Below are positions 43,860 through 52,188 of a DNA stretch of 64,000 bases, one piece after another (position 1 is the first letter of the stretch; each line of letters starts with the position of its first letter). The notes beneath the pieces are model-generated. The model was given only the letters and a program-made list of their open reading frames with translations, was not told where the DNA came from and ran no database searches. The position numbers were made by a program, and so were the translations under genes. This DNA is from MGBC163016 sp964518575 (GTDB lineage Bacteria; Actinomycetota; Coriobacteriia; Coriobacteriales; Eggerthellaceae): positions 124,001 to 188,000 of the forward strand of contig CAZFGW010000002.1 of the NCBI GenBank assembly GCA_964518575.1, in the 5' to 3' direction.

Positions 43860-45092
43860 ATGCAGGAAGGTCGTTTGAAAGAGCGGTTCGTAAAACTGGT
43901 TTCGATCACCAGTCCATCACGTGCGGAAAAGAAGATGGCTGACTTCTGCCAGGCATTTCTGGAAGAGCTCGGTGCATATTGCGAGCGGGACAATGCTCAG
44001 GTGGTCACGGGCGGGGATTGCGGCAACCTTGTTGCTTATCTCCCCGGGGACGCGGACGGCTTGGTCGCATTTTCGGCTCATTTGGATACGGTTGTTCCCT
44101 GCGATGACATCGAAGTAGGCTTCAAGACGATCGAAGACGACAAAGGAGAGCTGACGGAGATTGCCTATGCGCTTACTGATACGATTCTTTCCTCCGATGA
44201 TAAAGCGGGTATCGCCGCCATCTTTGAGGGGATTGTGCGGGCGCGCGAAAAAGGACTTCGGATGCCTTCCGTCCTTGTTATCTTGAGCGTTTGCGAGGAA
44301 CAGAGCGTGCTCGGTGCAGGCGCTCTTGAAAAATCCTTCGTTGAGAGCGTCATCGCCCATGCGCAGGCACACGCTGAGGCGCGAGCGCAAAGCGCGGTCG
44401 CTGACATCGCCGGGCGTGACCTTAAGCTTCTCGCGCACTCACCGCTTCCGTGCTTTGTTCTTGATGCTGACGGGCAGCCGGGAACGGTCGTCGCGAGTGC
44501 ACCGCGCCATATGACCTTCAAAGCCACCTTCCATGGCATTGCAGCTCATGCCGGCATGATGCCTGAAGCGGGTGTATCAGCCATCGTGATGGCGGCGCGT
44601 GCGCTTTGCCGCATGAAGCTTGGACGCATTGATGAGGCAACAACGGCGAACGTGGGCATGATCTACGGGGGTGCTGCGGTGAATATCGTTGCCGATACCT
44701 GCACGCTTGAAGGGGAATGTAGGTCTATTTATCCTAAGCGCGCCGAGGCATGTGCGCATGCCATGGATGAGGCGATGCGATCTTCCGCAGCCGATGCGGG
44801 CGGGAGCGTCGATATCAACTGGAATATCGATTACGACGCCGTTTTATATGAAGAGGGTCATCCGCTGCTTGAAAAGCTTAAAGAGATCGCTGCCTCAGCG
44901 GGGCTTGAGTTCAAAGCAGTCCACTGCGGAGGGGGGTCGGACGCCAATGCGCTTTCGAAGAAAGGCTTCGACGCGATTGCGCTCGGTATGGGTATGACGA
45001 ACCCCCATTCGACGGATGAATTCATCGCCTTGCGCGATCTTGAGGGTTCAGCACGCTTCGTTGAGGCTATCATCGCAAGCTATGCAAGATAG
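43860..45092 (+). CDS. M20 family metallopeptidase, PepT-like
   Basis: 410 residues. Zinc-ligand blocks FSAHLDTVVP, DTILSSDDKAGIAAIFEG and the catalytic Glu pair in VCEEQSVLGAG are present, then the lid domain (MTFKATFHGIAAHAGMMPEAG). A final ligand His occurs in GMTNPHSTDEF. This arrangement is the PepT-like branch of M20 enzymes, generally tripeptidases or aminoacylases. An in-family insert (FVESVIAHAQAHAEARAQ) follows the catalytic Glu block and is not usual in PepT. Ninety-two bases separate it from pcrA. Confidence 0.85.
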   Translation: MQEGRLKERFVKLVSITSPSRAEKKMADFCQAFLEELGAYCERDNAQVVTGGDCGNLVAYLPGDADGLVAFSAHLDTVVPCDDIEVGFKTIEDDKGELTEIAYALTDTILSSDDKAGIAAIFEGIVRAREKGLRMPSVLVILSVCEEQSVLGAGALEKSFVESVIAHAQAHAEARAQSAVADIAGRDLKLLAHSPLPCFVLDADGQPGTVVASAPRHMTFKATFHGIAAHAGMMPEAGVSAIVMAARALCRMKLGRIDEATTANVGMIYGGAAVNIVADTCTLEGECRSIYPKRAEACAHAMDEAMRSSAADAGGSVDINWNIDYDAVLYEEGHPLLEKLKEIAASAGLEFKAVHCGGGSDANALSKKGFDAIALGMGMTNPHSTDEFIALRDLEGSARFVEAIIASYAR

Positions 45093-45152
45093 TCGCCGCG
45101 CCGAAGCGAAGCGCAAGTAAGCTTTTTCGGGCGTTGCTCTCAAGGAGGTATA

Positions 45153-46505
45153 TTGGAATCTTCAGTGATCGTGGTTGGACACAAGAATCCAGATAACGAT
45201 TCGATCAGTTCCGCCGTTGCCTATGCCTATTTCAAAAATGCTTTGGCGAAGCGGGACGGTATTGAGACAACATATAAGCCTTATCGGCTCGGTCCGCTTC
45301 CTCCCGAGACGCAATGGGTGCTTTCGAAAAACGATATCGAGATCCCCGAGCAGCTTGACCATATCCGGTTGCGCGTGAAAGACGTGATGACTCCTGAGCC
45401 CTTCTCGTTGAACAAAAACGCGACCATGCTCGAGGCGGGGCGGTTGCTGCGCAAGCACAACGTGCGCTCGCTTGTGGTGACCGACGATGCGGGGAAATGC
45501 CTCGGTCTCATCTCGACCCGTGCGATTGCCGAGCGCTATATCTCCGCAACCGACAAACTCGATGATGCAAACGCCGTCTCTCCCATGGCGGTTGCTTCTT
45601 CGCTGATCGATTCGCTTACCCAGAAGGTCGAAGAGCTCATGGCAACGAACGTGCTCATCCTTGATGAAGAGGACCTCGTTAAGGAAGCGGCGATCGATCT
45701 TATCGAAAGCGAATTGCGCGAGGGGGTTGTGCTCGATAGTGCCGGGCACGCGATCGGCATCGTTACCCGCTCCGATGTTGCCACGACGCCGAAGCGCAAG
45801 GCGATCCTCGTCGATCACAACGAGACGCGTCAGGCGGTTTCCGGTATCGAGGACGCCGATGTCCTTGAGATCGTTGACCATCATCGCATCGCCGATGTTT
45901 CTACCGCTAATCCGATTCGGTTTTTGAACCTGCCGTGGGGTTCGACCGCTACGATCATCACCTATGAGTTCCGCCGCGAAGGCATCGAGATTCCGCGCAG
46001 CATCGCTGAAGTGCTGCTTTCTGCCATCATGACCGACACCGTCATTTTGAAATCTCCGACCACGACCGATATCGACAAGGATGAGGTTGCCTACCTCTGC
46101 TCGATTCTCGAGGTCGATCCCGTGGAATTCGGGTTGTCGGTATTCCGTGCGCGTGGCGGTGAAGAGGACATGCCTATTGAGGAGCTCGTGGAAGCGGACT
46201 CGAAAGAGTTCCAGGTGGGGGATAGCGTCGTTCTGATCGCCCAGCACGAGACAGTCGATCTTGCATCCGCTCTTGCGCGTGAGACTGAGATCAGGGAGCA
46301 TATACGCGCGCTGATCAAGGCGAAGGGCTACGATTTCGTACTGCTTTTGGTCACCGACATCCTTGCTGAAGGAAGTCAATTCATCCTTGAGGGCAATCCG
46401 CGCGTAGTGAACCACGCCTTCGGCATCGAGTGCAACCCTGAGGGTGGCAACTGGATGCCTGGGATCCTTTCGCGAAAAAAGCAGGTCGCTGCGAAAATCC
46501 TTTAA
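45153..46505 (+). CDS. ppaC: Manganese-dependent family II inorganic pyrophosphatase with CBS domains
   Basis: 450 residues from a TTG start with AGGAGG six bases upstream. The DHH core is split by two CBS domains: VGHKNPDNDSISSA at the N-terminus, then CBS from about residue 75 (VKDVMTPEPFSLNKNATMLEAG) to about 200, then VDHNE, EIVDHHR and the DHHA2 substrate block SADDKEFQV. No DRTGG domain is seen between CBS repeats, so it matches the short CBS-PPase form. CBS domains bind adenine nucleotides and make the enzyme respond to energy status. It hydrolyses PPi, which the PPi-PFK in this window consumes. Confidence 0.92.
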   Translation: MESSVIVVGHKNPDNDSISSAVAYAYFKNALAKRDGIETTYKPYRLGPLPPETQWVLSKNDIEIPEQLDHIRLRVKDVMTPEPFSLNKNATMLEAGRLLRKHNVRSLVVTDDAGKCLGLISTRAIAERYISATDKLDDANAVSPMAVASSLIDSLTQKVEELMATNVLILDEEDLVKEAAIDLIESELREGVVLDSAGHAIGIVTRSDVATTPKRKAILVDHNETRQAVSGIEDADVLEIVDHHRIADVSTANPIRFLNLPWGSTATIITYEFRREGIEIPRSIAEVLLSAIMTDTVILKSPTTTDIDKDEVAYLCSILEVDPVEFGLSVFRARGGEEDMPIEELVEADSKEFQVGDSVVLIAQHETVDLASALARETEIREHIRALIKAKGYDFVLLLVTDILAEGSQFILEGNPRVVNHAFGIECNPEGGNWMPGILSRKKQVAAKIL

Positions 46506-46553
46506 TGCGCAACCGCTTACGGGAAGTGATGGGCACTCCCGGCTACGTGGCGT

Positions 46554-46582
46554 TTGACACACAGGGAAAGCACGTCTAATAT
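46554..46582 (+). promoter_or_regulatory. Promoter of the str operon (rpsL-rpsG-fusA...)
   Basis: TTGACA (46554-46559) and TAATAT (46577-46582) with a 17-base spacer, a near-consensus vegetative promoter. It would start transcription near 46589, about 100 bases before rpsL. Confidence 0.75.
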
Positions 46583-46607
46583 GCAACGTCGCGCCTTGAA
46601 TGGGTGC

Positions 46608-46648
46608 AATCTGTCATATGTTTCCACCTGATAGATATATGACAGATT
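46608..46648 (+). promoter_or_regulatory. Long perfect hairpin in the str leader RNA
   Basis: AATCTGTCATAT (46608-46619) and ATATGACAGATT (46637-46648) pair perfectly over twelve bases; four more pairs (two G-U) can extend inward, leaving a small loop. There is no T-run after it, so it is not a normal terminator. A second small hairpin, CCCC-TGAAC-GGGG, lies just before the rpsL Shine-Dalgarno. Confidence 0.55.
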
Positions 46649-46691
46649 ACGAAGCCCCTGAACGGGGAAAACTGCTAGAAAGGAAGAAGCA

Positions 46692-47063
46692 TTGCCTACC
46701 ATCAACCAATTGGTGCGCAAAGGGCGCCAAAAGCAGGTAGCCAAGAAAAAGACGCCTGCCCTGAAAGGAAATCCTCAAAAGCGCGGGGTATGCACACGTG
46801 TGTATACGGCAACCCCGAAAAAGCCTAACTCTGCGCTTCGTAAGGTGTGCCGTGTCCGTCTCGTGAACGGCATGGAAGTGACCGCCTACATTCCGGGCAT
46901 CGGTCACAATCTGCAGGAGCACTCCATGGTGCTCATCCGCGGCGGTCGTGTGAAGGACCTCCCCGGTGTTCGTTACAAGGTCATTCGCGCTGCTCTTGAC
47001 TGCGCTCCGGTAGACAACCGTATGCAGGCTCGCAGCCGGTATGGGGCGAAGCGCCCGAAATAG
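46692..47063 (+). CDS. rpsL: 30S ribosomal protein S12
   Basis: 123 residues from a TTG start (AAAGGAAG upstream), giving the usual MPTINQLVRKGR. TPKKPNSALRK near residue 40 contains the lysine whose change gives streptomycin resistance; here it is the normal, sensitive form. First gene of the str operon, about 100 bases after its promoter. Confidence 0.97.
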   Translation: MPTINQLVRKGRQKQVAKKKTPALKGNPQKRGVCTRVYTATPKKPNSALRKVCRVRLVNGMEVTAYIPGIGHNLQEHSMVLIRGGRVKDLPGVRYKVIRAALDCAPVDNRMQARSRYGAKRPK

Positions 47064-47075
47064 TATTCGTTAAGT

Positions 47076-47132
47076 CGCGCGGAACCACTGGGGTGGTTCT
47101 AATGGTTCCCAGGGAAGGGAATCGGAAGCGCG
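47076..47132 (+). promoter_or_regulatory. Folded rpsL-rpsG intergenic RNA, candidate S7 translational repressor site
   Basis: Three helices fit together. CGCGC (47076-47080) pairs with GCGCG (47128-47132) as an outer helix. Inside are GAACCAC-loop-GTGGTTC (47082-47099) and GGTTCCC-loop-GGGAATC (47104-47123, one G-U). The rpsG AAGGAG follows at 47141. In E. coli S7 represses the str operon through this same intergenic spot. That this element does the same is inference. Confidence 0.5.
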
Positions 47133-47153
47133 CAGAAAAGAAGGAGAAAGCAC

Positions 47154-47624
47154 ATGCCACGTCGTGCAGCTGCATCCCGTCGAGTGATCTCACCGGATGC
47201 CAAATACAACAACCGTCTCGTCACGCAGCTCATCAACAAGATTATGCTCAGCGGAAAGAAGTCACTTGCTGAGCGCATCGTATATGGTGCCTTTGACATC
47301 GTTGAAGAGAAGACGGGCGAAGATCCGCTGTCAGTTTTCAAAAAGGCGATGGACAATGTCCGTCCAACGCTCGAGTGCAAACCCAAGCGTGTCGGTGGAG
47401 CAACCTATCAGGTCCCGATGGAGGTCAATTCCCGTCGCGCAACCACGCTTGCGATCCGTTGGATCGTTGATTACTCGCGCGCCCGCCGCGAGCATACGAT
47501 GAAAGAGCGTCTTGCTAATGAGATCATCGATGCATCGCAGAACACCGGTGCTGCCGTTAAGAAGCGTGAAGATATGTTCAAGATGGCCGAAGCGAACCGT
47601 GCGTTCTCGCACTATCGCTTCTAA
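47154..47624 (+). CDS. rpsG: 30S ribosomal protein S7
   Basis: 156 residues; the normal S7 sequence with MPRRAAASRRVISPD, LINKIMLSGKKSLAERIVY, GGATYQVPMEV and EMFKMAEANRAFSHYRF-like end. It binds the 3' major domain of 16S rRNA and starts head assembly. AAGGAG sits eight bases before the ATG. A folded 90-base spacer separates it from rpsL. fusA follows after 12 bases. Confidence 0.97.
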   Translation: MPRRAAASRRVISPDAKYNNRLVTQLINKIMLSGKKSLAERIVYGAFDIVEEKTGEDPLSVFKKAMDNVRPTLECKPKRVGGATYQVPMEVNSRRATTLAIRWIVDYSRARREHTMKERLANEIIDASQNTGAAVKKREDMFKMAEANRAFSHYRF

Positions 47625-47636
47625 AGGTAGGCAGCT

Positions 47637-49754
47637 ATGGCTAAGTTACCACTGAAGGATACCCGCAATTTCGGCATCATGGCTCACATCGATGCCGGCA
47701 AGACCACCACGACCGAGCGCATTCTGTACTACACCGGCAAAACGCACAAGATCGGTGAGGTTCATGACGGCGCTGCCACCATGGACTGGATGGTTCAGGA
47801 ACAGGAGCGCGGCGTTACCATTACCTCCGCCGCAACCACATGCTTCTGGAAGTACCCGCGTGGCGAAGAAGGTGGCAAGGAATATCGTTTCCAGATCATC
47901 GACACACCCGGTCACGTCGACTTCACCGCTGAGGTCGAGCGTTCCCTGCGCGTTCTCGACGGCACCGTCGCTGTATTCGACGCGGTCGCTGGCGTTCAGC
48001 CACAGTCTGAGACCGTTTGGCGCCAGGCAGAGCGCTATGGCGTGCCGCGTATCGCATTCATCAACAAATATGACCGCGTTGGCGCCGATTTCTTCCATGC
48101 GATCCAAACGATGCGCGATCGCCTGGATGCTCCTGCTGTTGCCGCTCAGATCCCCATGGGTGCTGAGGACAACTTCTGGGGTGTTGTCGACCTCGTGACC
48201 ATGACGGCATGGGACTTCAAGGCGGACGACAAGGGCATGACCTATCCTGAGGCAATGGATGCGATCCCCGACGAGTTCAAAGAGGATGCTGAAATCTATC
48301 GCCAGGAGCTCCTCGAGGCAGCCGCTGATTGCGACGACGACCTCATGGAGAAGGTGCTCATGGAGGAAGAGGTCAGCGTTGAGGAGCTCAAGGCTGCCAT
48401 CCGCAAAGGCGTTATCGAGTGCAAGATGAACCCGGTGTTCGTCGGCTCTGCTTACAAGAACAAAGGCGTTCAGGAACTGCTCGACGCTGTGGTCGACTAT
48501 CTTCCGAGTCCGGTTGACATTCCGCCCATCAAGGGCGTCAACCCCAAGACCGACCAGGAAGAGGAGCGTCCAGCTGACCCGAAGGCACCGTTTGCATCCC
48601 TCGCGTTCAAGATCATGACCGACCCCTACGTCGGCAAGCTTACCTACCTGCGTTGCTATTCGGGCAGCCTTGATAAGGGCAGCTACGTTCTCAATGCGGT
48701 GAAGGACAAGAAAGAGCGCATCGGTCGTATGCTCCAGATGCATGCGAACCAGCAGATCGATGTGGAGAACTGCTCAGCGGGCGACATCGTTGCCGTTGTC
48801 GGACTCAAGGACACCTCGACCGGCGATACGCTTTGCGCAGAGAACGCTCCCATCATCCTCGAGTCGATGGAATTCGCTGATCCGGTTATCGATATTGCGG
48901 TCGAGCCGAAGACGAAAGCCGAGCAGGACAAGATGGCTATCGCGCTTCAGAAGCTCGCCGAGGAGGATCCGACATTCCGTGTCAGCACGAACCATGAGAC
49001 CGGTCAAACGATCATCGCTGGCATGGGCGAGCTGCATCTCGAGATCATCATCGACCGCCTGCTGCGCGAGTTCAAGGTTGAGGCGAATGTGGGCAAACCG
49101 CAGGTTGCCTATCGCGAGCGCCCCGGTCACGAGGTGATGAACGCGGAAGGCAAGTTCGTGCGCCAGTCCGGTGGACATGGTCAGTACGGTCACGCCATCA
49201 TCAACATGTATCCGCAGGAGCCCGGTCAGGGTTACGCTTTCGAGAACAAGATCGTCGGCGGCGTCATCCCGAAGGAGTTCATCCCTGCGGTTGACAAGGG
49301 CATCCAAGAGGCTTTGAACGCCGGTGTGCTGGCGGGGTATCCCGTTGAAGACATCAAGGTCGAGCTCATCGACGGAAGTTTCCACGAGGTTGACTCCTCT
49401 GAAGCCGCCTTCAAAGTTGCGGGCTCCATGGCTATCAAAGAGGCACTGCGCAAGTCCGACCCCGTCATCCTTGAGCCGGTGATGGCAGTCGAGGTTGAGA
49501 CGCCTGAGGAATACACTGGTTTCGTCATGGGTGACATCCCCAGCCGTCGCGGCATTATCCAGGGGCAGGAGCAGCGGGGCAATGCCACCGCTATCGAGGC
49601 GAAGGTTCCGCTGTCACAGATGTTCGGGTACGCAACCGATCTTCGCAGCGGTACGCAGGGTCGCGCCGTCTACACGATGCAGTTCGACTCATATGAGCCG
49701 GTTCCGAAGAACATCGCAACAGAGATTATCAGCAAAGCCGGCGGAAACGCTTAG
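47637..49754 (+). CDS. fusA: Elongation factor G
   Basis: 705 residues. G1 AHIDAGKTTTTERIL, G3 DTPGHVDF and G4 NKYDR (usually NKMDR in EF-G) are present, as are domain IV GQYGHAIINMYP and C-terminal PSRRGIIQGQEQRGNAT. The GTPase drives translocation. It is followed 27 bases later by rpsJ with no tuf gene between, unlike the classic str operon of many bacteria. Confidence 0.97.
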   Translation: MAKLPLKDTRNFGIMAHIDAGKTTTTERILYYTGKTHKIGEVHDGAATMDWMVQEQERGVTITSAATTCFWKYPRGEEGGKEYRFQIIDTPGHVDFTAEVERSLRVLDGTVAVFDAVAGVQPQSETVWRQAERYGVPRIAFINKYDRVGADFFHAIQTMRDRLDAPAVAAQIPMGAEDNFWGVVDLVTMTAWDFKADDKGMTYPEAMDAIPDEFKEDAEIYRQELLEAAADCDDDLMEKVLMEEEVSVEELKAAIRKGVIECKMNPVFVGSAYKNKGVQELLDAVVDYLPSPVDIPPIKGVNPKTDQEEERPADPKAPFASLAFKIMTDPYVGKLTYLRCYSGSLDKGSYVLNAVKDKKERIGRMLQMHANQQIDVENCSAGDIVAVVGLKDTSTGDTLCAENAPIILESMEFADPVIDIAVEPKTKAEQDKMAIALQKLAEEDPTFRVSTNHETGQTIIAGMGELHLEIIIDRLLREFKVEANVGKPQVAYRERPGHEVMNAEGKFVRQSGGHGQYGHAIINMYPQEPGQGYAFENKIVGGVIPKEFIPAVDKGIQEALNAGVLAGYPVEDIKVELIDGSFHEVDSSEAAFKVAGSMAIKEALRKSDPVILEPVMAVEVETPEEYTGFVMGDIPSRRGIIQGQEQRGNATAIEAKVPLSQMFGYATDLRSGTQGRAVYTMQFDSYEPVPKNIATEIISKAGGNA

Positions 49755-49781
49755 AGCCGGAAAGTATTGGAGGTAAGGCAA

Positions 49782-50090
49782 GTGGCAAATCAGAAAATAC
49801 GCATTCGCCTGAAGGGTTACGACCATGAGATCGTGGATCAGTCCACCAAGCTCATCGTCGATACCGCTCAGAAAACCGGCGCTAAGATCTCAGGACCTAT
49901 TCCGCTCCCGACCGAGCGCAATATGTACTGCGTGATCCGCTCCCCGCATATGAACAAGGACTCGCGCGAGCAGTTCGAGATGCGCACGCACAAGCGTTTG
50001 ATCGACATCATTGAGCCCACCCCGAACACGGTTGACTCCCTGATGCGTCTCGACCTTCCTGCTGGTGTCGATATCGAGATCAAGCTTTAG
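49782..50090 (+). CDS. rpsJ: 30S ribosomal protein S10
   Basis: 102 residues from the GTG at 49782 (GGAGG upstream), giving VANQKIRIRLKGYDHE; the longer reading from 49767 adds residues not found in S10. PLPTERNMYCVIRSPHMNKDSREQFEMRTHKRLIDI-type blocks match S10, also the NusE antitermination factor. First S10-operon gene, continuous with str here. Confidence 0.97.
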   Translation: MANQKIRIRLKGYDHEIVDQSTKLIVDTAQKTGAKISGPIPLPTERNMYCVIRSPHMNKDSREQFEMRTHKRLIDIIEPTPNTVDSLMRLDLPAGVDIEIKL

Positions 50091-50103
50091 GAGGTAAGAG
50101 CAC

Positions 50104-50727
50104 ATGATCAACACGATTTATGGTAAGAAGCTCGGCATGACCCAGATCTTCGCCGAAGATGATACGGTCGTACCGGTAACGGTTATCCAAGCTGAGCCGA
50201 ACGTGGTCTGCCAGGTGAAGAGCAAGCAGACCGACGGATATGACGCACTCCAGATGGGTTTCGGTGCCATCAAGCCCAAGAAGGTCAACAAACCGATGAA
50301 GGGTCATTTCGACAAGCATGGTGTTGAGCCGAAGCGCTATCTGCGTGAGGTGCGCGTTGAGGACGCCACTGAGTACAACGTTGGCGACGAGCAGACGGTT
50401 GCTGCGTTCAATGAGGTGGCGAAGGTCGATGTGACGGGAACGTCCAAGGGCAAAGGGTTCGCTGGCGTTATCAAGCGCTATGGTTTTGGTGGCGGTCCTG
50501 GCGGACATGGTGCGCACTTCCATCGCGCTCCCGGTTCTGTCGGACAGTGCGCAACCCCTTCACGCGTTTTCAAGGGTGTAAGACTGCCTGGTCATATGGG
50601 GTGCGACACCGTGACGGTTCGCAACCTCGATATCGTGCGTATCGATGAAGAGCAGAATCTCATTCTCATCAGAGGCGCTGTTCCAGGTTCTAAGAATGGT
50701 ATCGTTCGCGTCCGTGTTGCGAAATAG
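50104..50727 (+). CDS. rplC: 50S ribosomal protein L3
   Basis: 207 residues. MINTIYGKKLGMTQIF, VTGTSKGKGFAGVIKRYGF and GGPGGHGAHFHRAPGSVG are standard L3 blocks; the loop reaches the peptidyl-transferase region. AGGAGGT-like sequence precedes the ATG. Fourteen bases after rpsJ. Confidence 0.97.
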   Translation: MINTIYGKKLGMTQIFAEDDTVVPVTVIQAEPNVVCQVKSKQTDGYDALQMGFGAIKPKKVNKPMKGHFDKHGVEPKRYLREVRVEDATEYNVGDEQTVAAFNEVAKVDVTGTSKGKGFAGVIKRYGFGGGPGGHGAHFHRAPGSVGQCATPSRVFKGVRLPGHMGCDTVTVRNLDIVRIDEEQNLILIRGAVPGSKNGIVRVRVAK

Positions 50728-50750
50728 CAGCGCAATTAAGGAGAATTGAG

Positions 50751-51377
50751 ATGGCAACATTAGAGATCAAGGATGCGAAAGGCAAGGCTGCGGGCAAAGC
50801 CGAGCTTTCCGATGCGGTTTATGGCATCGAGCCCAATATGCCTGTCATGCATCGTACGGTGAAAGCGCAGCGTGCAAGCTGGCGTCAGGGCACAGCCAAT
50901 ACGCGTACGCGCGGTATGGTAAGAGGCGGCGGCAAGAAGCCGTGGAGGCAAAAGGGTACGGGTCGTGCTCGTCAGGGTACCATCCGCGCACCACAATGGA
51001 ACGGTGGCGGTACTGTGTTCGGACCACACACGCGCTCCTATGACCAGAAGGTCAACAACAAAGAGGTCAAGCTTGCGATGCGCAGCGCGCTGTCTGCAAA
51101 GCTTGCTGATGGGGAATTGATCGTGGTCAGTGCTTTTGATTTCGAGAAGCCTTCAACGAAGGCGGCGGTCGAGGTTGTGCGCGCACTCGGTCTTGAGAAC
51201 ATGCGCATCACGCTCGTGATCAAGGACGACGACATCAACACGTTCCTTTCCTTCCGCAATATCCCGACGGTTGAGATCTTGCCGGTGAACTGCATCAATA
51301 CCTACGATCTCATCGACAACAAGAGGCTTGTGATCGTTGATTCTTGCCTCCCCTATATCGAGGAGGTGCTTGCATAA
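50751..51377 (+). CDS. rplD: 50S ribosomal protein L4
   Basis: 208 residues with the L4 loop KAQRASWRQGTANTRTRG, GGKKPWRQKGTGRARQG and RSYDQKVNNKEVKLAMRSAL. In E. coli L4 also represses the S10 operon via its leader, but no separate S10 leader exists here because rpsJ follows fusA closely. Its TAA overlaps the rplW ATG by one base. Confidence 0.96.
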   Translation: MATLEIKDAKGKAAGKAELSDAVYGIEPNMPVMHRTVKAQRASWRQGTANTRTRGMVRGGGKKPWRQKGTGRARQGTIRAPQWNGGGTVFGPHTRSYDQKVNNKEVKLAMRSALSAKLADGELIVVSAFDFEKPSTKAAVEVVRALGLENMRITLVIKDDDINTFLSFRNIPTVEILPVNCINTYDLIDNKRLVIVDSCLPYIEEVLA

Positions 51378-51667
51378 TGCAACGCGATCCACGCGAAATC
51401 ATCATCCGTCCCGTTATCACCGAGCATAGCTACGACGTGATGGACAACAATGTGTACACATTCGAGGTGGCGAAGGATGCCAACAAGATTGAGATTCGCC
51501 AAGCGGTTGAGGCTATCTTCAATGTTTCAGTCGTGAAGGTGAACACGCTCAATGTCAAGCCGAAGCCTAAGCGCGTCCGTTATCAGAAGCGTGGGTATAC
51601 CAACGCTTGGAAAAAGGCGATGGTCACCCTTAAAGAAGGCGATACGATCGAGATTTTCGGCGCGTAA
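51377..51667 (+). CDS. rplW: 50S ribosomal protein L23
   Basis: 96 residues from the ATG at 51377 (AGGAGG at 51361-51366), which gives MQRDPREIIIRPVITEHSY. L23 sits at the exit tunnel and is the docking point for trigger factor and SRP. Its acidic docking residue region follows the usual pattern VEAIFNVSVVKVNTLNVK. A strong terminator lies 26 bases beyond its stop, so rplB, normally next, is not on this transcript. Confidence 0.96.
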   Translation: MQRDPREIIIRPVITEHSYDVMDNNVYTFEVAKDANKIEIRQAVEAIFNVSVVKVNTLNVKPKPKRVRYQKRGYTNAWKKAMVTLKEGDTIEIFGA

Positions 51668-51692
51668 GTTCTCATCGTTCATACGCATTGGT

Positions 51693-51721
51693 AAAGGAGC
51701 GGGTTTTCCCGCTCCTTTTTT
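51693..51721 (+). terminator. Strong intrinsic terminator after rplW
   Basis: AAAGGAGCGGG, a TTTT loop, and CCCGCTCCTTT form a perfect eleven-base stem followed by a T-run to 51721. It ends the str-S10 transcript before the usual next gene rplB. Confidence 0.9.
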
Positions 51722-51821
51722 GTTGCTAGGTGCTTGTATGGGACACGCTGAACAGCTGCCTTGCTGTACCGTAGAGAAAACATCACATGCTGGTACGACT
51801 GATCCTTAAGAACAAGGACGC

Positions 51822-52178
51822 ATGACGGGTCGAAGGGAGATCGAGCAAGATATGGCAAGGAATAAAAACATTGTTGCTGCGGAGCTGCTTGGTATCAAAG
51901 ACAAGGTCAGCCTCATCGATGCCATCGCTTTTCCTCTGGCGGGAGACGCTATTGCCGGATTGGCTGGGGCGCTTGTGGGAGCTTCGCTGGTGCCTACGAA
52001 ATACATCTATCACTGGCACGTGCTCTGTGATGACGGAACCTACGACACGTTCAAGCTCGATCATGGTGACCCAAGAAATGACTTGCTGATGGAATTGCCG
52101 TATCTTCCTGATTATGAAGCCTATTTAGAAAGCTGGGCAGAACTGGCCGACGAACTACCGGAGCAGTTCGAGGTATGA
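51822..52178 (+). CDS. Hypothetical protein with a glycine-zipper-like segment
   Basis: 118 residues (an ATG at 51852 would give 108). After a charged N-terminus, FPLAGDAIAGLAGALVGASL (about residues 37-56) is a Gly/Ala-rich hydrophobic stretch with small residues every few positions, suggesting a membrane-inserting or helix-packing segment. The rest is acidic (HGDPRNDLLMELPYLPDYE). No family recognised. It lies just beyond the S10 terminator and converges on the lipid kinase with ten bases between stops. Confidence 0.65.
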   Translation: MTGRREIEQDMARNKNIVAAELLGIKDKVSLIDAIAFPLAGDAIAGLAGALVGASLVPTKYIYHWHVLCDDGTYDTFKLDHGDPRNDLLMELPYLPDYEAYLESWAELADELPEQFEV

Positions 52179-52188
52179 GGTTCGTTCA

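Noticed and set aside
46505..46579. A 24-codon frame starting at ATG 46505, overlapping the pyrophosphatase stop (TAATG)
   Set aside because: It ends inside the str -10 box, has no Shine-Dalgarno of its own and no composition bias; likely chance.
45162..46586. A 474-codon minus-strand open frame opposite the CBS-pyrophosphatase
   Set aside because: Antisense shadow; the plus strand has full family motifs.
46581..46631. A 16-codon leader frame (ATG 46581) upstream of rpsL
   Set aside because: The predicted transcription start (about 46589) lies after this ATG, so it would not be on the mRNA.
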